Assembly: GCF_019285775.1 (NCBI RefSeq)
Contig: NZ_CP079105.1
Location: forward strand, 1,302,001-1,366,000
Reading direction: 5' to 3'
DNA length: 64,000 nt
DNA from: Skermania piniformis
Lineage (GTDB): Bacteria > Actinomycetota > Actinomycetes > Mycobacteriales > Mycobacteriaceae
A program made the translations under genes and the position numbers. The stretch's first letter is position 1, and each line of letters begins with the position of its first letter. This document shows positions 1 to 9,734 of this stretch, in pieces. The notes under the pieces were generated by a model. That model was given only the letters and a program-made list of their open reading frames with translations. It did not search any database and was not told where the DNA came from.

Positions 1-779
1 TGTTCGCCGAAGATCGGGTCGTGGTCTTCGAGGCCGCCGGGGACGCGGGCAAGGACGCGGTCGCGGTGCTGCAGGATGCGGTCGCCGCCCCGCCGGACGG
101 TGCAGTGCTGGTGATCCAGCATTCCGGGGGTGGTCGGGCAAAGGCGCTGGCAGGTGTCGTCCGCAAGGCCGGCGCCGAAGAGCACGACTGTCGACGGGTG
201 ACCAAAGCAGCGGAGCGGGCGGATTTCGTCCGCGCCGAGTTCCGCGCAGCCGGGGTGCGAGTCTCGGTGGACGTCGTCCAGGCGGTGCTCGACGCTATCG
301 GCTCCGACCTGCGGGAACTGGCGGCAGCGTGCTCGCAACTGGTCGCCGATACCGGTGGCCGGATCGACGTCGCCGCGGTGCGCCGGTACTACTCCGGCCG
401 CGCCGAGGTATCCGGTTTCGAGGTCGCCGATCTGGTGTTGGCCGGCGAGCGGGAGCGGGCGATGGAGGCACTGCGCTGGGCAACCTTACGCGGGGTTCCG
501 CCGGTCTTGCTCGCCGACGCCCTGGCAGATGGGGTGCTGACAATCGCGCGGGTCGGCTCCGCCGGTCGCGGCGATCCGTTCGGACTGGCATCGAGCTTGG
601 GGATGCCGCCGTGGAAGGTGAAGCGAGCGCAGGCGCAAGCTCGGCGGTGGACGCCGCAGTCGATCGGTGCGGCGTTGGCGATCGTGGCCGAACTCAACGC
701 CGACGTCAAAGGCCAGGCGGTGGACGCCGACTACGCGGTCGAGAACGCGGTGCAGCGAGTGCTGGCGATTCGCGGTTGA
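1..779 (+). CDS. holA: DNA polymerase III subunit delta, 5'-truncated by window edge
   Basis: Clamp-loader delta subunit, which opens the beta sliding clamp during replication. The frame is open from base 3 through the window edge, so the start lies upstream; about 258 codons are visible. The visible part matches the middle and C-terminal domains of HolA: a segment around [14 protein letters not shown], then an all-helical C-terminal half ([31 protein letters not shown]). HolA proteins are usually about 320 residues, so roughly 60 N-terminal residues are missing. It is followed by convergent rpsT, as in mycobacteria. Identity rests on these segments and on position next to rpsT. Confidence 0.9.
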   Translation, partial: FAEDRVVVFEAAGDAGKDAVAVLQDAVAAPPDGAVLVIQHSGGGRAKALAGVVRKAGAEEHDCRRVTKAAERADFVRAEFRAAGVRVSVDVVQAVLDAIGSDLRELAAACSQLVADTGGRIDVAAVRRYYSGRAEVSGFEVADLVLAGERERAMEALRWATLRGVPPVLLADALADGVLTIARVGSAGRGDPFGLASSLGMPPWKVKRAQAQARRWTPQSIGAALAIVAELNADVKGQAVDADYAVENAVQRVLAIRG

Positions 780-782
780 GCG

Positions 783-809
783 CGCCGCTGCACCGTGCGG
801 TCAGCGGCG
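783..809 (+). terminator. Stem-loop after holA
   Basis: Perfect 8-bp inverted repeat CGCCGCTG/CAGCGGCG with an 11-nt loop, starting 4 bases after the holA stop and lying between convergent holA and rpsT. There is no U-tract, which is common for actinobacterial terminators. The function is inferred. Confidence 0.45.
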
Positions 810-856
810 GCGTGTCGTAACCGCAGTCGTCTACGACGGCTCGGCGCTGGGCGAAC

Positions 857-1117
857 TCAGAGCTTGTTCAGGGCGAGTGCCAGCGCCGACTTCTTGTTCG
901 CGGCCTGGTTCTTGTGGATCACACCCTTGCTGGCCGCCTTGTCCAGCTTCCGACTCGCCACCAGGAGCAACTCGCCGGCCTTGGTCTTGTCGCCGGCATC
1001 GGCGGCTTCGCGGAACGAACGGATCGACGTACGCAGCGCCGACTTGACCGACTGATTGCGCTTGCGGCGCTCCTCGTTGGTGCGAATCCGCTTGATCTGA
1101 GACTTGATATTGGCCAC
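857..1117 (-). CDS. rpsT: 30S ribosomal protein S20
   Basis: Small basic 16S-rRNA-binding protein of the 30S subunit, 86 residues, the usual length. The N-terminus [20 protein letters not shown] is the family signature, followed by [13 protein letters not shown] and the conserved helix [19 protein letters not shown]. It is a single gene, divergent from the ATP-grasp cassette across about 210 bp and convergent with holA. The ATG start gives the full conserved N-terminus. Confidence 0.97.
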   Translation of the reverse strand: MANIKSQIKRIRTNEERRKRNQSVKSALRTSIRSFREAADAGDKTKAGELLLVASRKLDKAASKGVIHKNQAANKKSALALALNKL

Positions 1118-1327
1118 GCGTTGCTCGTCCTGTTCCTGGGCTCGGGCTGGTCGGGTTTGTTCGAGAACTCTCGGGACACCGTCGGTCCCCCGGCGCGGCG
1201 TTCACCGACCGTCGAGGATACCAGTCGCTCACCTCGGCCCCCAAAACACGGCCCGGGGCGCGGGCCGCGGTGCGAAACGATCGCGTCCCGGTCGGCGCGG
1301 ACAGCCCTGGTGTAGCAGGATTTCTTT

Positions 1328-2998
1328 ATGACCCGCTCAATCGTTTCTCGGTCGACCCGGCGCGCGGCGAGGCCTCCCGCAGGCCACCGCGCCGACGCGC
1401 GGGTATTCGATCAGTACGAGTCCGGCCCCTACGTCGACGCATTCGACGAGATGTTCGATGCCGACGGCAAGGTTCGCACTCCGTATCGGGGCATATACGA
1501 CGCCTTGTCGCCGATCGCGGTGGAGGATCTCGCCGCTCGTTCGGAGGCGCTGGGCCGCGCATTCATCGACCAGGGGATCACCTTCTCGCTGTCCGGCAAA
1601 GAGCGGCCGTTTCCGCTGGATCTGGTGCCCCGGGTGATCGCGGCCGCCGAGTGGGCCAAGCTGGAGCGCGGGATCAAGCAGCGGGTTCGGGCGTTGGAGT
1701 TGTTCCTCGCCGACATATACGACGAGCAACACATTCTTCGGGACGGCGTCATCCCCAAACGGCTGGTTACCTCGTGTGAGCATTTTCACCGTGAAGCCGC
1801 CGGTCTCGCACCGCCGAACGGGGTCCGAATCCACGTTGCCGGGATCGATCTGGTTCGCGACGAGAACGGCGTGTTCCGGGTGTTGGAGGACAACCTGCGC
1901 TCGCCGTCGGGCGTCTCCTACGTGATGGAGAACCGCAGCACGATGGCGCGGGTCTTCCCGGATCTGTTCACCTCGAACCGGGTCCGTGCCGTCGGTGACT
2001 ACGCCACCCATCTGTTGCGGGCGCTGCGCGCGTCGGCCGCGCCGAACGAGGCCGACCCGACGGTGGTGGTGCTCACTCCGGGGGTGTACAACTCGGCGTA
2101 CTTCGAGCATTCGCTGCTGGCGCGGCAGATGGGTGTCGAGCTGGTCGAGGGCCGGGACCTGTTCTGCCGGGACAACGTGGTGTACATGCGGACCACCGAG
2201 GGCGAGCGCCAGGTGGATGTGATCTACCGTCGGCTCGACGACGAGTACCTCGACCCGATGCACTTCCGACCGGATTCGGTGCTCGGCGTGGCGGGGGTGC
2301 TGAATGCGGCACGGGCCGGCAACGTGGTGATCTCCAGCGCGGTCGGTAACGGCGTGGGGGACGACAAACTGGTCTACACCTACGTGCCCACCATCATCGA
2401 GTACTACCTGGGTGAGAAGGCGATGCTGCCCAACGTGGACACGTTGCGTTGCTGGTTGGACGACGAACGTATCCAGGTGCTGGATCGCATCGAAGAGCTG
2501 GTGATCAAGCCGGTCGAAGGCTCGGGCGGGTACGGGATCGTCTTCGGGCCGGATGCGACTCCCCGTGAGCTGGACGCGACGCGCCGCAAGATCAAGGCCG
2601 ATCCCCGCGGGTGGATCGCCCAGCCGGTGGTGCAGCTGTCCACGGTGCCGACCAAGATCGGCGCTCAGTTGGCGCCGCGGCACGTGGATCTGCGGCCGTT
2701 CGCGGTCAACGACGGCGACGACGTGTGGGTGTTGCCCGGCGGGCTGACCCGGGTCGCCCTGCCCGAGGGTTCGCTCGTGGTCAATTCGAGCCAGGGTGGG
2801 GGCAGCAAGGATACCTGGGTGCTCGCCACCCGGGCGTCGGTCGGAGCCCGGGAACTCGCCGGTGAGGAACTGGTCAGCGAGCCGCCGAAGGGTGATCGTC
2901 CGGAGGTCGGCCGGGAGCTCACTGCCTTGCAGGCCCACCAGCAGCAGCAACAGCAGCAGCAATCGGCTCGTGGCGACTCGGGTGTGGCATCGTGCTAG
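1328..2998 (+). CDS. Circularly permuted ATP-grasp type 2 protein
   Basis: 556 residues with the circularly permuted ATP-grasp fold (former DUF404/DUF407). Visible landmarks are YDALSPIAVEDLAARSEALGRA, ERPFPLDLVPRVI, RVLEDNLRSPSGVSYVMENR and the nucleotide-binding loop VIKPVEGSGGYGIVFG near residue 395. ATP-grasp enzymes ligate a carboxylate to an amine; the substrate of this family is not established. It is the first gene of a three-gene cassette: the stop overlaps the next start (GTGCTAG, 2992-2998). An AGGA 8 bases before ATG 1328 supports the start. The C-terminus carries a run of eight glutamines (2939-2962) just before the overlap, probably a disordered tail. Equivalent by order to M. 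tuberculosis Rv2411c. Confidence 0.9.
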   Translation: MTRSIVSRSTRRAARPPAGHRADARVFDQYESGPYVDAFDEMFDADGKVRTPYRGIYDALSPIAVEDLAARSEALGRAFIDQGITFSLSGKERPFPLDLVPRVIAAAEWAKLERGIKQRVRALELFLADIYDEQHILRDGVIPKRLVTSCEHFHREAAGLAPPNGVRIHVAGIDLVRDENGVFRVLEDNLRSPSGVSYVMENRSTMARVFPDLFTSNRVRAVGDYATHLLRALRASAAPNEADPTVVVLTPGVYNSAYFEHSLLARQMGVELVEGRDLFCRDNVVYMRTTEGERQVDVIYRRLDDEYLDPMHFRPDSVLGVAGVLNAARAGNVVISSAVGNGVGDDKLVYTYVPTIIEYYLGEKAMLPNVDTLRCWLDDERIQVLDRIEELVIKPVEGSGGYGIVFGPDATPRELDATRRKIKADPRGWIAQPVVQLSTVPTKIGAQLAPRHVDLRPFAVNDGDDVWVLPGGLTRVALPEGSLVVNSSQGGGSKDTWVLATRASVGARELAGEELVSEPPKGDRPEVGRELTALQAHQQQQQQQQSARGDSGVASC

Positions 2999-3957
2999 CC
3001 CGTAATGCCGAATCGTTGTACTGGATCGGCCGCTACGTCGAGCGAGCCGACGACACCGCCCGGATCCTGGACGTCGCTGTGCATCACCTGCTCGAGGACG
3101 CTACCGTCGATCCGGATCGAACCTCCCGAGTACTGCTGCGAGTGCTCGGGATAGACCCGCCGTCCGGTGCCCTGGACGTGTGGTCGGTCACCGACCTGGT
3201 TGCTTTCGGCCGGGACAACGATGCCTCCATCGTGGCGGCGATCAGCGCAGCGCGGGAGAACGCCCGCGGCGCCCGGGAGGTCACCTCCGGCGAGATGTGG
3301 GAATGCCTGAACGCAACCTTCAACGGTCTGCCGGATCGGGAGCGGGCGGCTCGTCGGCTCGGCCCGCACGAGTTCTTCCGATTCATCAAGGAGCGGGCGG
3401 CGATGTTCGCCGGGCTGTCCGACTCGACGCTGTCGCGCGACGACGGTTACCGATTCCTGCTGTTGGGCCGCTCGTTGGAACGCGTCGACATGACCGTCCG
3501 ACTGTTGCTGTCGCGGGCCGGGGATCGGATGTCGTCGCCGGCCTGGGTGACCTTGCTGCGATCGGCCGGCGGTCACGACACCTACCTGCGCACCTATCGC
3601 GGCGCGATGGACGCCCACCTGGTCGCCGAGTTCATCCTGCTCGACCGGCTCTTTCCGCGGTCGGTGTTCCATTCGGTCCGGCTCGCCGAGACATGTCTGC
3701 AGGAGCTGGACCAGCGTCCGGACAGTCGCGTCGGGGCCCGGGCCGAGGCGCAGCGATTGCTCGGCCGCGCTCGCAGCGAGCTGGAGTTCCTGCCGCCGGG
3801 CGCGTTGTTGGAGGACCTGCAGGACCGGCTACTGGCCCTGCAGCTGATCTGCCGAGAGGTCGGCGAGGCGATCGCATTGCAGTATTTCCACGCTTCGCCG
3901 TGGGTGGCCTGGACCGATGCCGCCGCGCCGGCCGACGTCGTCGAGGGTGAGGAATGA
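2992..3957 (+). CDS. Alpha-E domain protein
   Basis: 321 residues, GTG start overlapping the upstream stop. It matches the alpha-E domain family (DUF403): MLARNAESLYWIGRYVERADDTARI at the N-terminus, then a largely alpha-helical chain with RRLGPHEFFRFIKERAAMFAGL and GYRFLLLGRSLERVDMTVRLLL. The family almost always sits between the permuted ATP-grasp protein and a transglutaminase-like protein, exactly as here, and is presumed to act with them; the biochemical role is unknown. The tight overlaps point to a single transcript and co-translation. Corresponds by order to Rv2410c. Confidence 0.88.
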   Translation: MLARNAESLYWIGRYVERADDTARILDVAVHHLLEDATVDPDRTSRVLLRVLGIDPPSGALDVWSVTDLVAFGRDNDASIVAAISAARENARGAREVTSGEMWECLNATFNGLPDRERAARRLGPHEFFRFIKERAAMFAGLSDSTLSRDDGYRFLLLGRSLERVDMTVRLLLSRAGDRMSSPAWVTLLRSAGGHDTYLRTYRGAMDAHLVAEFILLDRLFPRSVFHSVRLAETCLQELDQRPDSRVGARAEAQRLLGRARSELEFLPPGALLEDLQDRLLALQLICREVGEAIALQYFHASPWVAWTDAAAPADVVEGEE

Positions 3958-3961
3958 GTCG

Positions 3962-4804
3962 ATGACCTGGCGAATGCGTGTCGTCCACGCGACCGGATAT
4001 GCCTACGACGCCCCGGTCACCCAGTCGTTCAACGAGGCGCGGCTGACCCCGCGCGCGGATCACCGACAGAACGTGGTGCTGAGCCGGGTCGAGACCGTTC
4101 CGGCCACTCGCGCATACCGGTACACCGACTACTGGGGCACCGCGGTGACCGCGTTCGATCTGCACGCGCCGCATACCGAGCTGGAGGTGACCAGCTCGTC
4201 GGTGGTCGAGACCGAGGCGTTCGCCGGCCCGACCGACGTGCTGTCCTGGGCCGAACTGCGCGACGAACATTTGTTGGACCGGTTCGACGAGCTGTTGACC
4301 CCGACCGCCTACGTGCCGCGGGAGCGCAAGCTGGCGACCGTGGCGCGACAGCTGGCGCGCGGGGTCACGCCGGACCGTGCCGTGGTCCGCGCGGCGGAGT
4401 GGGTGCATTCCGAGATGGAGTACCTGCCGGGCACTACGTCGGTGCACACCTCGGCGCTGCAGGCCTTCGCCGAACGTGAGGGCGTCTGTCAGGATTATGC
4501 CCATCTGACGTTGTTGTTGTTGCGCAGCATGGGAATTCCCAGTCGCTATGTATCCGGCTACCTGCACCCCGAGCCGCAGGCCCGGATCGGTCGGCCGGTC
4601 GACGGTCAGAGCCATGCCTGGGTGGAGGCGTGGACGGGCAATTGGTGGGCGTACGACCCGACCAACGCCACCGAGATCACCGAGCAGCACGTGTCGGTGG
4701 GGGTCGGGCGGGACTACGCCGACGTCCCACCGTTGAAGGGGATCTTCACCGGTGGCAGTTCGACCGATCTCGATGTCGTCGTGGAGGTTACCCGGCTTGC
4801 GTAG
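3962..4804 (+). CDS. Transglutaminase-like cysteine protease family protein
   Basis: 280 residues. ATG 3962 was chosen because MTWRMRVVHATGYAYDAPV is the conserved start of this family, and it lies 4 bases after the alpha-E stop. The N-terminal beta domain (about 1-90) is followed by a transglutaminase/protease core with a complete catalytic triad: Cys176 in EGVCQDYAHL, His218 in GQSHAWVEAW and Asp232 in WAYDPTN. Such proteins cleave or form amide bonds. Third gene of the ATP-grasp/alpha-E cassette, so a peptide-like substrate made or processed by the trio is plausible but inferred. Corresponds to Rv2409c. Confidence 0.9.
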   Translation: MTWRMRVVHATGYAYDAPVTQSFNEARLTPRADHRQNVVLSRVETVPATRAYRYTDYWGTAVTAFDLHAPHTELEVTSSSVVETEAFAGPTDVLSWAELRDEHLLDRFDELLTPTAYVPRERKLATVARQLARGVTPDRAVVRAAEWVHSEMEYLPGTTSVHTSALQAFAEREGVCQDYAHLTLLLLRSMGIPSRYVSGYLHPEPQARIGRPVDGQSHAWVEAWTGNWWAYDPTNATEITEQHVSVGVGRDYADVPPLKGIFTGGSSTDLDVVVEVTRLA

Positions 4805-4833
4805 CCCGGACCGGGTTCGCGCCGACCGGCCGG

Positions 4834-5409
4834 TCAGCGCCAGCGGTACTCGGCCACCAGTCGATGCGCTACCAGGTCGAATCGCTTCCGCTCCAGGATC
4901 GCCCCCTCGCGTCGGATACCCGCCTCCGGCACATCGAGCACCCGGTCCAGCCGGACCCAACTGGGCCGGCCGTCCTGGTCCCACGTGCCGCGGCCGATGC
5001 CGATCCAGCGGCGGTCGGTCGCCCGGGCCGGATTGGCCGAGAGCATCAGGCCGAGCAGGGTATCGCCGTCGCGGCCGACCACCAGCACCGGTCGGTCCTT
5101 ACCCTGACTCGGATCCTCCTCGTAGGTCACCCAGGTCCAGACGATCTCGCCGGGATCGGCCCGACCGTCCAGGCTGGGCGCGTAGACGAGCTGCCGGGCG
5201 CGTTCGGCCGTCGGCACTGTGGTGGAGGTCACCGGCCGTCCGGGCAGCTGGTCGGGCCGGCGGGTCAGGCTGTTCAGCGCCGCGGTGACGAGGTTTCCCG
5301 AGCGCTCGATCCCGTCCGCCAGCTTGGGAACCTGGCGCACCAGCCGGGGCGTCTGCTCCCGGGCGATGCTGCCGAGTTGCCGGCCGAGGGAGGAGAAGCT
5401 GCGAGCCAT
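4834..5409 (-). CDS. PemK/MazF-like fold protein
   Basis: 191 residues. The C-terminal 120 residues resemble the MazF/PemK barrel: [38 protein letters not shown] has the pattern seen near the start of MazF toxins, and [26 protein letters not shown] the later strands. A basic helical N-terminal extension (about 60 residues) precedes it. MazF toxins are ribonucleases, but no antitoxin gene lies beside it and the extended N-terminus is unlike a free toxin, so it is probably a chromosomal conserved protein (position similar to Rv2405). Divergent from lepA with only 20 bp between starts. Confidence 0.7.
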   Translation of the reverse strand: MARSFSSLGRQLGSIAREQTPRLVRQVPKLADGIERSGNLVTAALNSLTRRPDQLPGRPVTSTTVPTAERARQLVYAPSLDGRADPGEIVWTWVTYEEDPSQGKDRPVLVVGRDGDTLLGLMLSANPARATDRRWIGIGRGTWDQDGRPSWVRLDRVLDVPEAGIRREGAILERKRFDLVAHRLVAEYRWR

Positions 5410-5429
5410 CCTTCGAGCCTAATATCCGG

Positions 5430-7337
5430 GTGAGTTGTAGATTGGACTACGCCGCCAGAATCCTGAAGGAGCCTTCGATCAGCAGTTTCGCCGACACGAC
5501 CTTCACCGATCCCGCCCGCATCCGGAACTTCTGCATCATCGCGCACATCGATCACGGCAAGTCGACGCTTGCCGATCGGATGTTGCAGTTGACCGGAGTC
5601 GTGGAGGAACGGCAGATGCGCGCGCAGTACCTCGACCGGATGGATATCGAGCGTGAGCGTGGCATCACGATCAAGGCACAGAACGTCCGGTTGCCGTGGC
5701 GGGTCCGCGACGCCGACGGCATCGAGCAGGACTACGTGCTGCACCTGATCGACACGCCCGGGCACGTCGATTTCACCTACGAGGTATCGCGGGCGCTGGA
5801 GGCGTGCGAGGGCGCGGTGTTGCTGGTCGATGCGGCGCAGGGGATCGAGGCGCAGACCTTGGCCAACCTGTACCTGGCGCTGGACAAGGATCTGACGATC
5901 ATCCCGGTGCTGAACAAGATCGACCTGCCGGCCGCCGACCCGGATCGATACGCCGCCGAAATTGCCCACATCGTCGGCTGCGACCCGAGTGACGTGCTGC
6001 GGGTGTCCGGCAAGACCGGTGCGGGCGTGGTGGATCTGCTCAATCACGTGATCGCCGAGGTGCCGCCGCCGGTAGGCGACCCGGGTGCGCCGTCCCGAGC
6101 GATGATCTTCGACTCGGTCTACGACACCTACCGCGGTGTGGTCACCTACGTTCGGGTCGTGGATGGGCGGCTCACCCCGCGCGAGAAGATCAAGATGATG
6201 TCCACCGGGGCCACGCACGAACTGTTGGAGATCGGCATCGTCTCCCCGGAACCGAAGCCGACCCAGGGCCTGGGTGTGGGCGAGGTGGGGTACCTGATCA
6301 CCGGGGTGAAAGATGTGCGGCAGTCGAAGGTCGGCGACACCGTGACGTCGGCGCGGATTCCGGCGGCGGAACCGCTGACCGGATACCGCGAGCCGCGGCC
6401 GATGGTCTATTCCGGCCTCTACCCGGTGGACGGCTCGGACTATCCGGATCTCCGTGACGCGCTGGACAAGTTGCAGCTCAACGATGCCGCGCTCACCTAC
6501 GAGCCGGAGACCTCGGTGGCGCTGGGGTTCGGGTTCCGGTGTGGCTTTCTCGGCTTGCTGCACATGGAGATCACCCGGGAGCGCTTGCAGCGCGAGTTCG
6601 GTCTGGACCTGATCTCCACCGCGCCCAACGTGGTCTACCGGGTCGAGTTGGAGGACGGCAGCGAGCTGATCGTCACCAACCCGTCGGACTGGCCGGCCGG
6701 CAAGGTGCGGTGCATCTACGAGCCGGTGGTGAAGTGCACCATCCTGGCGCCGAGCGAGTTCGTCGGGACCATCATGGAACTGTGCCAATCCCGTCGCGGC
6801 GAGCTGGGCGGCATGGATTACCTGTCGGAGAGCCGGGTCGAGTTGCGCTACACGCTCCCACTCGCCGAGATCATCTTCGACTTCTTCGATTCGCTGAAGT
6901 CGCGGACCCGCGGCTACGCCAGCCTGGACTACGAGGAGGCGGGCGAACAGTCGGCGCAGCTGGTCAAGGTGGACATCCTGTTGCAGGGGGAGGCGGTGGA
7001 CGCGTTCAGCGCGATCGTGCACAAGGACGCGGCGTTCGCCTACGGCAACAAGATGACCACCAAGCTGCGTGAGTTGATCCCGCGCCAACAGTTCGAGGTG
7101 CCGATCCAGGCCGCGATCGGCTCGAAGATCATCGCCCGGGAGAACATCCGGGCGATCCGCAAGGACGTGCTGGCCAAGTGCTACGGCGGCGACATCAGCC
7201 GCAAGCGCAAGCTGCTGGAGAAGCAGAAGGAGGGCAAGAAGCGGATGAAGACCATCGGTCGGGTCGATGTCCCGCAGGAGGCCTTCGTGGCGGCGCTCTC
7301 CTCGGACGCGGCGGCGGACCAGCCGAAGAAGAAGTAG
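5430..7337 (+). CDS. lepA: Elongation factor 4 (LepA) GTPase
   Basis: 635 residues. Ribosome-bound translational GTPase that can back-translocate ribosomes. It shows the GTPase motifs ([49 protein letters not shown]), LepA-specific blocks ([39 protein letters not shown]) and the basic C-terminus [19 protein letters not shown]. The annotated GTG at 5430 has no clear Shine-Dalgarno sequence and leaves only 20 bp to the divergent gene. Family alignment begins at [17 protein letters not shown], so a start at TTG 5442 or CTG 5463 is possible. Convergent with the GH15 gene. Confidence 0.96.
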   Translation: MSCRLDYAARILKEPSISSFADTTFTDPARIRNFCIIAHIDHGKSTLADRMLQLTGVVEERQMRAQYLDRMDIERERGITIKAQNVRLPWRVRDADGIEQDYVLHLIDTPGHVDFTYEVSRALEACEGAVLLVDAAQGIEAQTLANLYLALDKDLTIIPVLNKIDLPAADPDRYAAEIAHIVGCDPSDVLRVSGKTGAGVVDLLNHVIAEVPPPVGDPGAPSRAMIFDSVYDTYRGVVTYVRVVDGRLTPREKIKMMSTGATHELLEIGIVSPEPKPTQGLGVGEVGYLITGVKDVRQSKVGDTVTSARIPAAEPLTGYREPRPMVYSGLYPVDGSDYPDLRDALDKLQLNDAALTYEPETSVALGFGFRCGFLGLLHMEITRERLQREFGLDLISTAPNVVYRVELEDGSELIVTNPSDWPAGKVRCIYEPVVKCTILAPSEFVGTIMELCQSRRGELGGMDYLSESRVELRYTLPLAEIIFDFFDSLKSRTRGYASLDYEEAGEQSAQLVKVDILLQGEAVDAFSAIVHKDAAFAYGNKMTTKLRELIPRQQFEVPIQAAIGSKIIARENIRAIRKDVLAKCYGGDISRKRKLLEKQKEGKKRMKTIGRVDVPQEAFVAALSSDAAADQPKKK

Positions 7338-7353
7338 CCGGGGACTCGCGGCG

Positions 7354-7387
7354 GCCGGCCGGGGTTCCGATATCGATCCCGGCCGGC
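7354..7387. terminator. GC-rich hairpin between convergent lepA and GH15 genes
   Basis: Perfect 10-bp stem GCCGGCCGGG/CCCGGCCGGC with a 14-nt loop, lying between two convergent stop codons. It could terminate transcription from both sides; there is no U-tract. Confidence 0.5.
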
Positions 7388-7397
7388 TACGTCCGCG

Positions 7398-9404
7398 TCA
7401 GCTGGGCCCGTTGGCCGGCTGGAACTGCCCCGCGTTGGCTGCCTCCTCCGCGCGGATCACGTGCATGACGGCGTTGATCTGTGCCAGGTGGGTGAACGCT
7501 TGCGGGAAGTTGCCGAGATGGCGGCCGGTATGGGTGTCGATTTCCTCGGCGTACAGCTTCAGCGGGCTGGCGTAGCCGAGCAGGCGGGCGCACAGATGCT
7601 TGGCCCGGTCCAGCTCACCGATCTCGACCAGCGCCGAGACGAGCCAGAACGAGCAGATGGTGAAGGTGCCTTCCTCGCCGCTCAGCCCGTCGTCGGTTTC
7701 CTCCACCTTGTACCGCAGCACCAATCCGTCCACGGTCAGCTCGTCGGCGATGGCGAGCACGGTGGCGCGCACTCGCGCATCATCCGGCGGCAGAAAGCGC
7801 AGCAGCGGCACCAGCAACAACGACGCGTCCAGCGCCTTGGTGCCGTAGTACTGGGTGAAGACGTTGCGGTCGTCCAGGCCGTAGGTCAGGATGTCGGCCT
7901 TGATCTCGTCGGCGATGTCGGTCCACTGTTGGGCATAGGTGTTCTCGCCGTGCATGATCGCCAGCTTGACGCCACGGTCCAGCGCCACCCAGCACATCAC
8001 CTTGGACGAGGTGAAGTGCTTCGGCTCGCCCCGGACCTCCCAGATCCCGCGGTCGGGTTGGCGCCAGTGTTTGATCGCCTCTTCCACCTGCCGCTTGAGC
8101 AGCGGCCAGAGGTTTTCCGGGACGCGTTCGCGCGAGCGGACATGCAGGTACACCGAGTCCAGCATGGTGCCCCAGATGTCGTGTTGCTCCTGGTCGTAGG
8201 CCGCGTTGCCGACCCGGACCGGGCGAGCGCCCTCGTAGCCGGACAGATTGTGCAGCTCGTCCTCTTCGAGCTCCAGCTCGCCGCCGATCCCGTACATCAC
8301 CTGCAGTGGAACCGGTTTGCCGTCTTTCATCGACACGTCGTACATGAACGCGAAGAAATCGTTGGCCTCACGGTCCAAGCCGAGCGAATAGAGGCCCCAG
8401 AGGGCAAAGGTAGAGTCGCGCACCCAAGCGTAACGGTAGTCCCAGTTACGCACCCCGCCAGGGGTTTCCGGCAACGATGTGGTGCCGGCGGCCATCAGCG
8501 CGCCGGTCGGAGCGTAGGTGAGCCCCTTCAACGCCAAGGCACTGCGCTGCAGGTAACCGCGCCAGGGATGGTCGGGGAACTTGCCGATGGTGATCCACTG
8601 CCGCCAGCACTCTGCGGTCTGCCACATCTTCTCCTGCGCCTCGGCGAAGGTGCGCGGCGGCGGCAGGTCGGACCACGACAGGGCGACGAAGATCTTGTCG
8701 CCCTCCTTCATCCGGGTGCGAGCTCGCGCCTCGCGGCCTTCCAGGCCGAGTCGCAGGTCGGTGGTCAAGGTGATCGGTGGGGCGCCGGACTCGGCCGATG
8801 TGCATACCGCGGTGGCCTGCTCGTATACCTTGCCGGTGTACTCCCAGCGGGCCGGTTGGCGGTGGTAGTCGAACGCCGGCTCGCAGCTCAGCTCCAGCTC
8901 GACCACGCCGCTGACGCAGCGCACGGTGCGGAGCAGAATATGCTCGGCGTCCCAATCCCACGGTGTCCGCCGGTGGGTTTTGCTGCGCTGATCGGTGTTG
9001 TGCCACGGCCCGAGCACCAGTGCGTCGCGGACGATCAGCCAGCCGGACTCGGTTTGCCAGGTGGTTTCCACAATCATGCCGCCGGGTAGGTAACGGCGCG
9101 CTGCCGGAACATTCTGGCCGTACGGGCCGATCCGGAAGTGACCGGCGCTGCGATCGAGCATGGCGCCGAATACGCTCGGCGAATCCGGGCGGGGCAAACA
9201 CATCCATTCGACGGCGCCGTTGCGTGCGATCAGACACAACGTTTCGCAGTCGGACAGAAATGCGTAGTCGTCGATCGGGGGGAACGGACTTCGTTTACGC
9301 AGAATCTCCGCGCCGGCCCCGGTGCTGTCGCCGAACTCGTCGTTCAGTGGAGCGGGAACCGGGGTCGGCGCAACGATGTCGGTTTCGCGGTCGGGCGCGG
9401 TCAT
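7398..9404 (-). CDS. Glycoside hydrolase family 15, trehalase-like
   Basis: 668 residues from ATG 9404 (MTAPDRETD). It has the N-terminal beta-sandwich found in bacterial GH15 proteins (PPIDDYAFLSDCETLCLIARNGAVEWMCLPRPDSPSVF) and the C-terminal (alpha/alpha)6 barrel with GVRNWDYRYAWVRDSTF and AKHLCARLLGYASPLKLYAEEID. GH15 members are glucoamylases, but the mycobacterial protein at this map position (Rv2402) has been characterised as an inverting trehalase, so cytosolic hydrolysis of trehalose to glucose is the best guess. The longer frame up to 9593 is less likely because the extra residues are not family-like. Faces convergent lepA. Confidence 0.85.
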   Translation of the reverse strand: MTAPDRETDIVAPTPVPAPLNDEFGDSTGAGAEILRKRSPFPPIDDYAFLSDCETLCLIARNGAVEWMCLPRPDSPSVFGAMLDRSAGHFRIGPYGQNVPAARRYLPGGMIVETTWQTESGWLIVRDALVLGPWHNTDQRSKTHRRTPWDWDAEHILLRTVRCVSGVVELELSCEPAFDYHRQPARWEYTGKVYEQATAVCTSAESGAPPITLTTDLRLGLEGREARARTRMKEGDKIFVALSWSDLPPPRTFAEAQEKMWQTAECWRQWITIGKFPDHPWRGYLQRSALALKGLTYAPTGALMAAGTTSLPETPGGVRNWDYRYAWVRDSTFALWGLYSLGLDREANDFFAFMYDVSMKDGKPVPLQVMYGIGGELELEEDELHNLSGYEGARPVRVGNAAYDQEQHDIWGTMLDSVYLHVRSRERVPENLWPLLKRQVEEAIKHWRQPDRGIWEVRGEPKHFTSSKVMCWVALDRGVKLAIMHGENTYAQQWTDIADEIKADILTYGLDDRNVFTQYYGTKALDASLLLVPLLRFLPPDDARVRATVLAIADELTVDGLVLRYKVEETDDGLSGEEGTFTICSFWLVSALVEIGELDRAKHLCARLLGYASPLKLYAEEIDTHTGRHLGNFPQAFTHLAQINAVMHVIRAEEAANAGQFQPANGPS

Positions 9405-9512
9405 GGTGACATCATCGCTGTTCAGCGGGTAGCTCGCCACCGACTTGCGCGCAATAGTTACGCACGGATCCGAGTCGTCCGGGCCGCGCGCGGCGCACCG
9501 CTCTCGGCGGCC

Positions 9513-9518
9513 TAGGCT
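9513..9518 (+). promoter_or_regulatory. -10 box TAGGCT of a leaderless transcript
   Basis: TAGGCT ends exactly 6 nt before ATG 9525, the geometry of a leaderless mRNA start in Mycobacteriales. It supports the small gene that follows. Confidence 0.55.
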
Positions 9519-9524
9519 GGCGGA

Positions 9525-9734
9525 ATGGAACGGATCGCGACCGGCTGGGATGCGGTCGAACTGTGGATTGCCGGACTTCCGTTCGTGCCCCAATTGTTCG
9601 TGGTATTACTCGCCGTCCTCCCGATCTGCTTCCTGATCGCCAGGACGCTGGACGCGACATCTGCGGCGATTGTGCGACTGGTCGGTCGGGGTGTCGGGGA
9701 ATCGCGCCGCGACTCGATGGACGGCTTGGGTTGA
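9525..9734 (+). CDS. Small single-pass membrane protein
   Basis: 69 residues. MERIATGWDAVELWIAGLPF is followed by a hydrophobic stretch (about residues 20-40, FVPQLFVVLLAVLPICFLIA) and a basic tail, so one membrane segment with a cytosolic C-terminus is likely. Function unknown. A -10 box TAGGCT 6 nt upstream suggests a leaderless start at the ATG. The stop overlaps the next micro-ORF (TGATG). By position it may correspond to the small membrane protein next to subI in mycobacteria (Rv2401A); this is an inference from order only. Confidence 0.65.
   Translation: MERIATGWDAVELWIAGLPFVPQLFVVLLAVLPICFLIARTLDATSAAIVRLVGRGVGESRRDSMDGLG

Noticed and set aside
1337-2962. Long minus-strand ORF (541 codons)
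   Set aside because: Lies wholly opposite the conserved ATP-grasp gene; composition is a typical high-GC shadow (Arg/His/Pro/Gln-rich) with no motif.
2939-2962. Gln run in the ATP-grasp protein as a sequencing artefact or frame error
   Set aside because: The frame continues and ends in a normal overlap with the next gene, so it is treated as real.
5274-7088. Long minus-strand ORF (604 codons)
   Set aside because: Antisense of lepA; no recognisable domain.
7461-9089. Long plus-strand ORF (542 codons)
   Set aside because: Antisense of the GH15 gene, which has clear catalytic blocks.
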